A stretch of DNA of 64,000 bases, from the NCBI GenBank assembly GCA_002101205.1, contig LWTM01000073.1:35814-99813 (forward strand), given 5' to 3'. Under the pieces are notes generated by a model. That model was not told where the DNA came from and searched no databases. It saw only the letters and a program-made list of their open reading frames with translations. The stretch comes from Cycloclasticus sp. symbiont of Poecilosclerida sp. N (GTDB lineage Bacteria > Pseudomonadota > Gammaproteobacteria > Methylococcales > Cycloclasticaceae). This document shows positions 61,499-64,000 of the stretch, one piece after another (the stretch's first letter is position 1; each line of letters begins with the position of its first letter). Both the position numbers and the translations under genes were made by a program.

Positions 61499-64000
61499 GG
61501 GTGCCACCGTCACCTTAGCCGGTATCGGTAGCGATCCCGATCCTTTAACCCCAGGAATCCCAATCTTAATCTATACCTGGACGCAGATCGAACCGGAAAC
61601 GGGACTAGGGTCGGGAATCACCTTGCTCAGTGTCGCCGCACCCAGATTCACCGCGCCGCAGGTGGTTAGAAGTACCGAGTTAGTATTCCGTTTAATAGTC
61701 AACGATGGCATACTAGACTCCGCCCCCGATAGGGTAAGCGTCACCATCAGCGGCAGTAACGATGCGCCAACCGCCCATGCGGGTACTAGTCATTTTGCCG
61801 TAGAGGATACCACTGTCACCTTAACCGGTAGCGGCAGCGACCCCGAAGGCGAAGACTTAACCTATGATTGGACGCAAACTGGTGGACCGAGTGTAGTCTT
61901 GAGTAATCGCGAAGACGCTCGTCCCACCTTCACAGCGCCGCAGGTGCTAGATACGAACAATGTGCTAGTGTTCCGCCTGACTGTCACCGATGCAGGCGGT
62001 GGTGTCGCTGCAAACATTATGTCATCTGAGGCTACCGTGACCATCACTGTAACGGCTGGCAATAACGATGCGCCAACCGCCGAAGCGGGCGAGGGTCAGT
62101 CCGATGTTGTTAGGGATACCACGGTAACCTTGGACGGCAGAGGCAGCTACGACCCCGAAGGCCAAGGCTTAACCTATGTTTGGACGCAGACTGATGGGCC
62201 GAGTGTAGCCTTGAGTGATCGCAATGCCGCTGGTCCCACCTTCACCGCCCCTAATTTAGTGATGGACACTAATCTGGTGTTCAGCTTGACGGTCAATGAC
62301 GGCACGCAGGATTCGATCGCAGCAGACACCGTAACCATCAGCGTGACTGCCGATACGACCGCACCAACCGTAACCAGCATCGTGCGTACTACGCCGACAG
62401 CTGAGGACACCAATGCCGATAGGCTCACTTGGACAGTTACCTTTAGCAAGCCAGTCGTTAATGTGGATAACACTGACTTTGCGCTCACAGGTAGTACCGC
62501 CGCTACCTTCGCTGTTGTAAGCACCAGTACATCTGTCTATACAGTCACGGCAAGTGGCGGCGACCTCGCGACCTTTAATGGTGATGTCACCTTAGGCTTT
62601 GCGGACAGGCAAGACATTGTGGACATGGCGGCTACGGCTAACGCACTAATCAGTACCACACTGCCAGTCCCCAATGAGATGTATAGACTGGTGAACAGCA
62701 CCGATGCCACCTTGGATAACTTAAGGTTGTCCGAAGGCATCGCCTTAGCCTTTGACAGCCGCACGTTTGACTACAGCGTCAGCGTTACCAATGCGGTGAC
62801 CAGCCTGACGGTGACCCCGGCTCTCCCTGATAGCGGTGCCCGCTTTGTCATTAGTGGCACGGCGGCAGACGGCAGTCCTTTGACAGTCGATGCCAGTGGA
62901 AGAGTCTCTGGACTGACCGAGGGTGCTAACCCCATTGAAATTACAGTGACTGCCGAAGACGGCAGCCGTGAGGGCTACACCGTTATCGTTACTCGTGCGC
63001 TGGTATTGGTATTAACCGCACCAGCCGATCAGGTTTACGTTTACGTAGCAGGTGCAGCAATCACCGACTTGATACTACCCGCGGCAACGGGTGGTGATAG
63101 CAACAGTTACACCTACAGCCTAACTGGCAGTTTAAATGGATTAACATTTGACCGAGACCCAAGGACCCGAACCCTATCAGGCAATCCTACTGTGGCAATA
63201 ACAGCACCCGCAACCCTAACCTATACCGTAACGGACGGTGCAACAAGCAGCAGTGCGCCTTTCACCATCACCGTGCCAAATACTTACGCAAGTAGCATCG
63301 TGGACGCGACTTCTTCCACTAACGCGGACGGCTTAACAAAAATCACCTTAGGGCAAAGAGATGACAGTGATATTGAAGTCACAAGAGCAACCATCACCCT
63401 ACCAAGTGGACTGAGTGGTGCTACGATTACCGTCGCTACTTTAGCTGATGATAGTCAAGCCCTGCCAGCCGCTCAACCAGAAGAGACTGTCGCAGACAGC
63501 CAACGCAGCCTAGTGGATATTGATGTGACTGGTGGTAACAGTAATACTATAAGTAGAACCAACCCAGTAACCATCTGCCTACCCTACGGCGACATATCTA
63601 ACCCAGGTTTGTATCACGCCGCTACTAGCAGTGCTTGGGATTTGTTGCCATCCCAGCGAGTGGAAACCAACCCCAACCTCGTCTGTGGCGATGCAACTGG
63701 TTTTTCACCTTTCGCCGTATTTGGTAATATGCGGAGCTTAGACGCCGTAGCCGAAACACAAGTATTAAACGCGGTCTTACCACAACTACTCAGAGCAACA
63801 ACAAAAATAACAGTGGACAATATCAGCAACCGTATTGACCAAGCATTAGACGCATCTGCAAGCACAGACGCCCGCCTTAATCTAGGCGGTAGCTCAACCT
63901 TGCAAGAGCTCATCAATAATAATGCTCGCACCGCGTTACAAGACGGCTTGGATATTAAGCAAATGCTTAATAATTCCTCTTTCCTCATACCGCTGAACGT
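61497..64000 (+). pseudogene. Continuation of the giant surface protein in a shifted frame, running off the window
   Basis: The +1 frame resumes at EGATVTLAGIGSDPDPLTPG and stays open to the window edge. It holds three more repeats (TVTLTGSGSDPEGEDLTYDW, TVTLDGRGSYDPEGQGLTYV), a cadherin-like beta-sandwich domain (TLDNLRLSEGIALAFDSRTF, SREGYTVIVTRA), an Ig-like domain, and then a helical segment (ETQVLNAVLPQLLRATTKIT, DNISNRIDQALD) of the kind that precedes an autotransporter barrel. Together with 56126-61498 this would be one protein of more than 2600 residues if the shift were absent or corrected. Confidence 0.7.

Noticed and set aside
58768..62764. Many reverse-strand ORFs of 60-120 codons under the giant surface gene
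   Set aside because: They recur at the same place in each repeat and are antisense shadows of the repetitive, GC-rich coding strand.

Overview
The window looks like chromosome of a marine-type gammaproteobacterium of moderate GC content. The orders miaB-(ybeZ)-ybeY-ybeX-lnt and erpA-anmK-M23 peptidase-tyrS, together with ZapE, BolA, YciB and an nas/nirBD cluster, are typical of that class. A relative of the Piscirickettsiaceae/Cycloclasticus group is a reasonable guess, but no rRNA is present to settle it.

Layout. 1-2624 (minus): moeA and a TupABC-type tungstate/molybdate ABC transporter. 2695-5245: acuI-like oxidoreductase, alkyltransferase-like protein, a relic of NAD-glutamate dehydrogenase, and an alpha/beta hydrolase. 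5872-9559: a four-gene ABC module of the kind that accompanies PQQ-dependent alcohol dehydrogenases. 9579-13965: miaB, a nearly deleted ybeZ/phoH, ybeY, ybeX and lnt. 14.0-34.5 kb: a mosaic accessory island. 34583-46058: nitrate assimilation, with a nitrate reductase, a membrane iron-sulfur electron-transfer fusion, NirB, NirD, a PhzF-family protein, a divergent NarK transporter and a PP2C-kinase fusion, all around a control region with two facing sigma-54-type promoters. 46179-49633: housekeeping genes. 49.6-50.9 kb: a second small patch of relics. 50991-55777: bactofilin, ErpA, AnmK, M23 peptidase and TyrS. 56126-64000: a giant repetitive surface protein split by one frameshift and running off the window.

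The island (14.0-34.5 kb) is the unusual part. It holds a winged-helix/GHKL-ATPase/STAS-like protein with a relic paralog at the far end, a RhuM-family gene, a three-gene overlapping mini-operon (membrane protein, 30-residue peptide, ribbon-helix-helix protein), broken and whole toxin-antitoxin genes, an IetAS-like AAA ATPase plus subtilase defence pair, and an intact IS1595-family transposon that carries a BRO-N gene and has a perfect 8-bp target duplication. It also holds three integron-type attC sites without an integrase in view. One attC-bounded cassette carries an Eco47II-like restriction-modification system, and another carries a decaying gene that joins a GIY-YIG nuclease domain to a TIR domain. 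At least eight different IS relics (IS5, IS30, IS3, IS200/REP-associated, IS1595) show heavy turnover.

Links between parts: MoeA and Tup supply the pterin cofactor and metal that the nitrate reductase needs. NarK imports nitrate, the reductase makes nitrite and NirBD makes ammonium. The control region suggests nitrogen (NtrC/NtrA-type) regulation.
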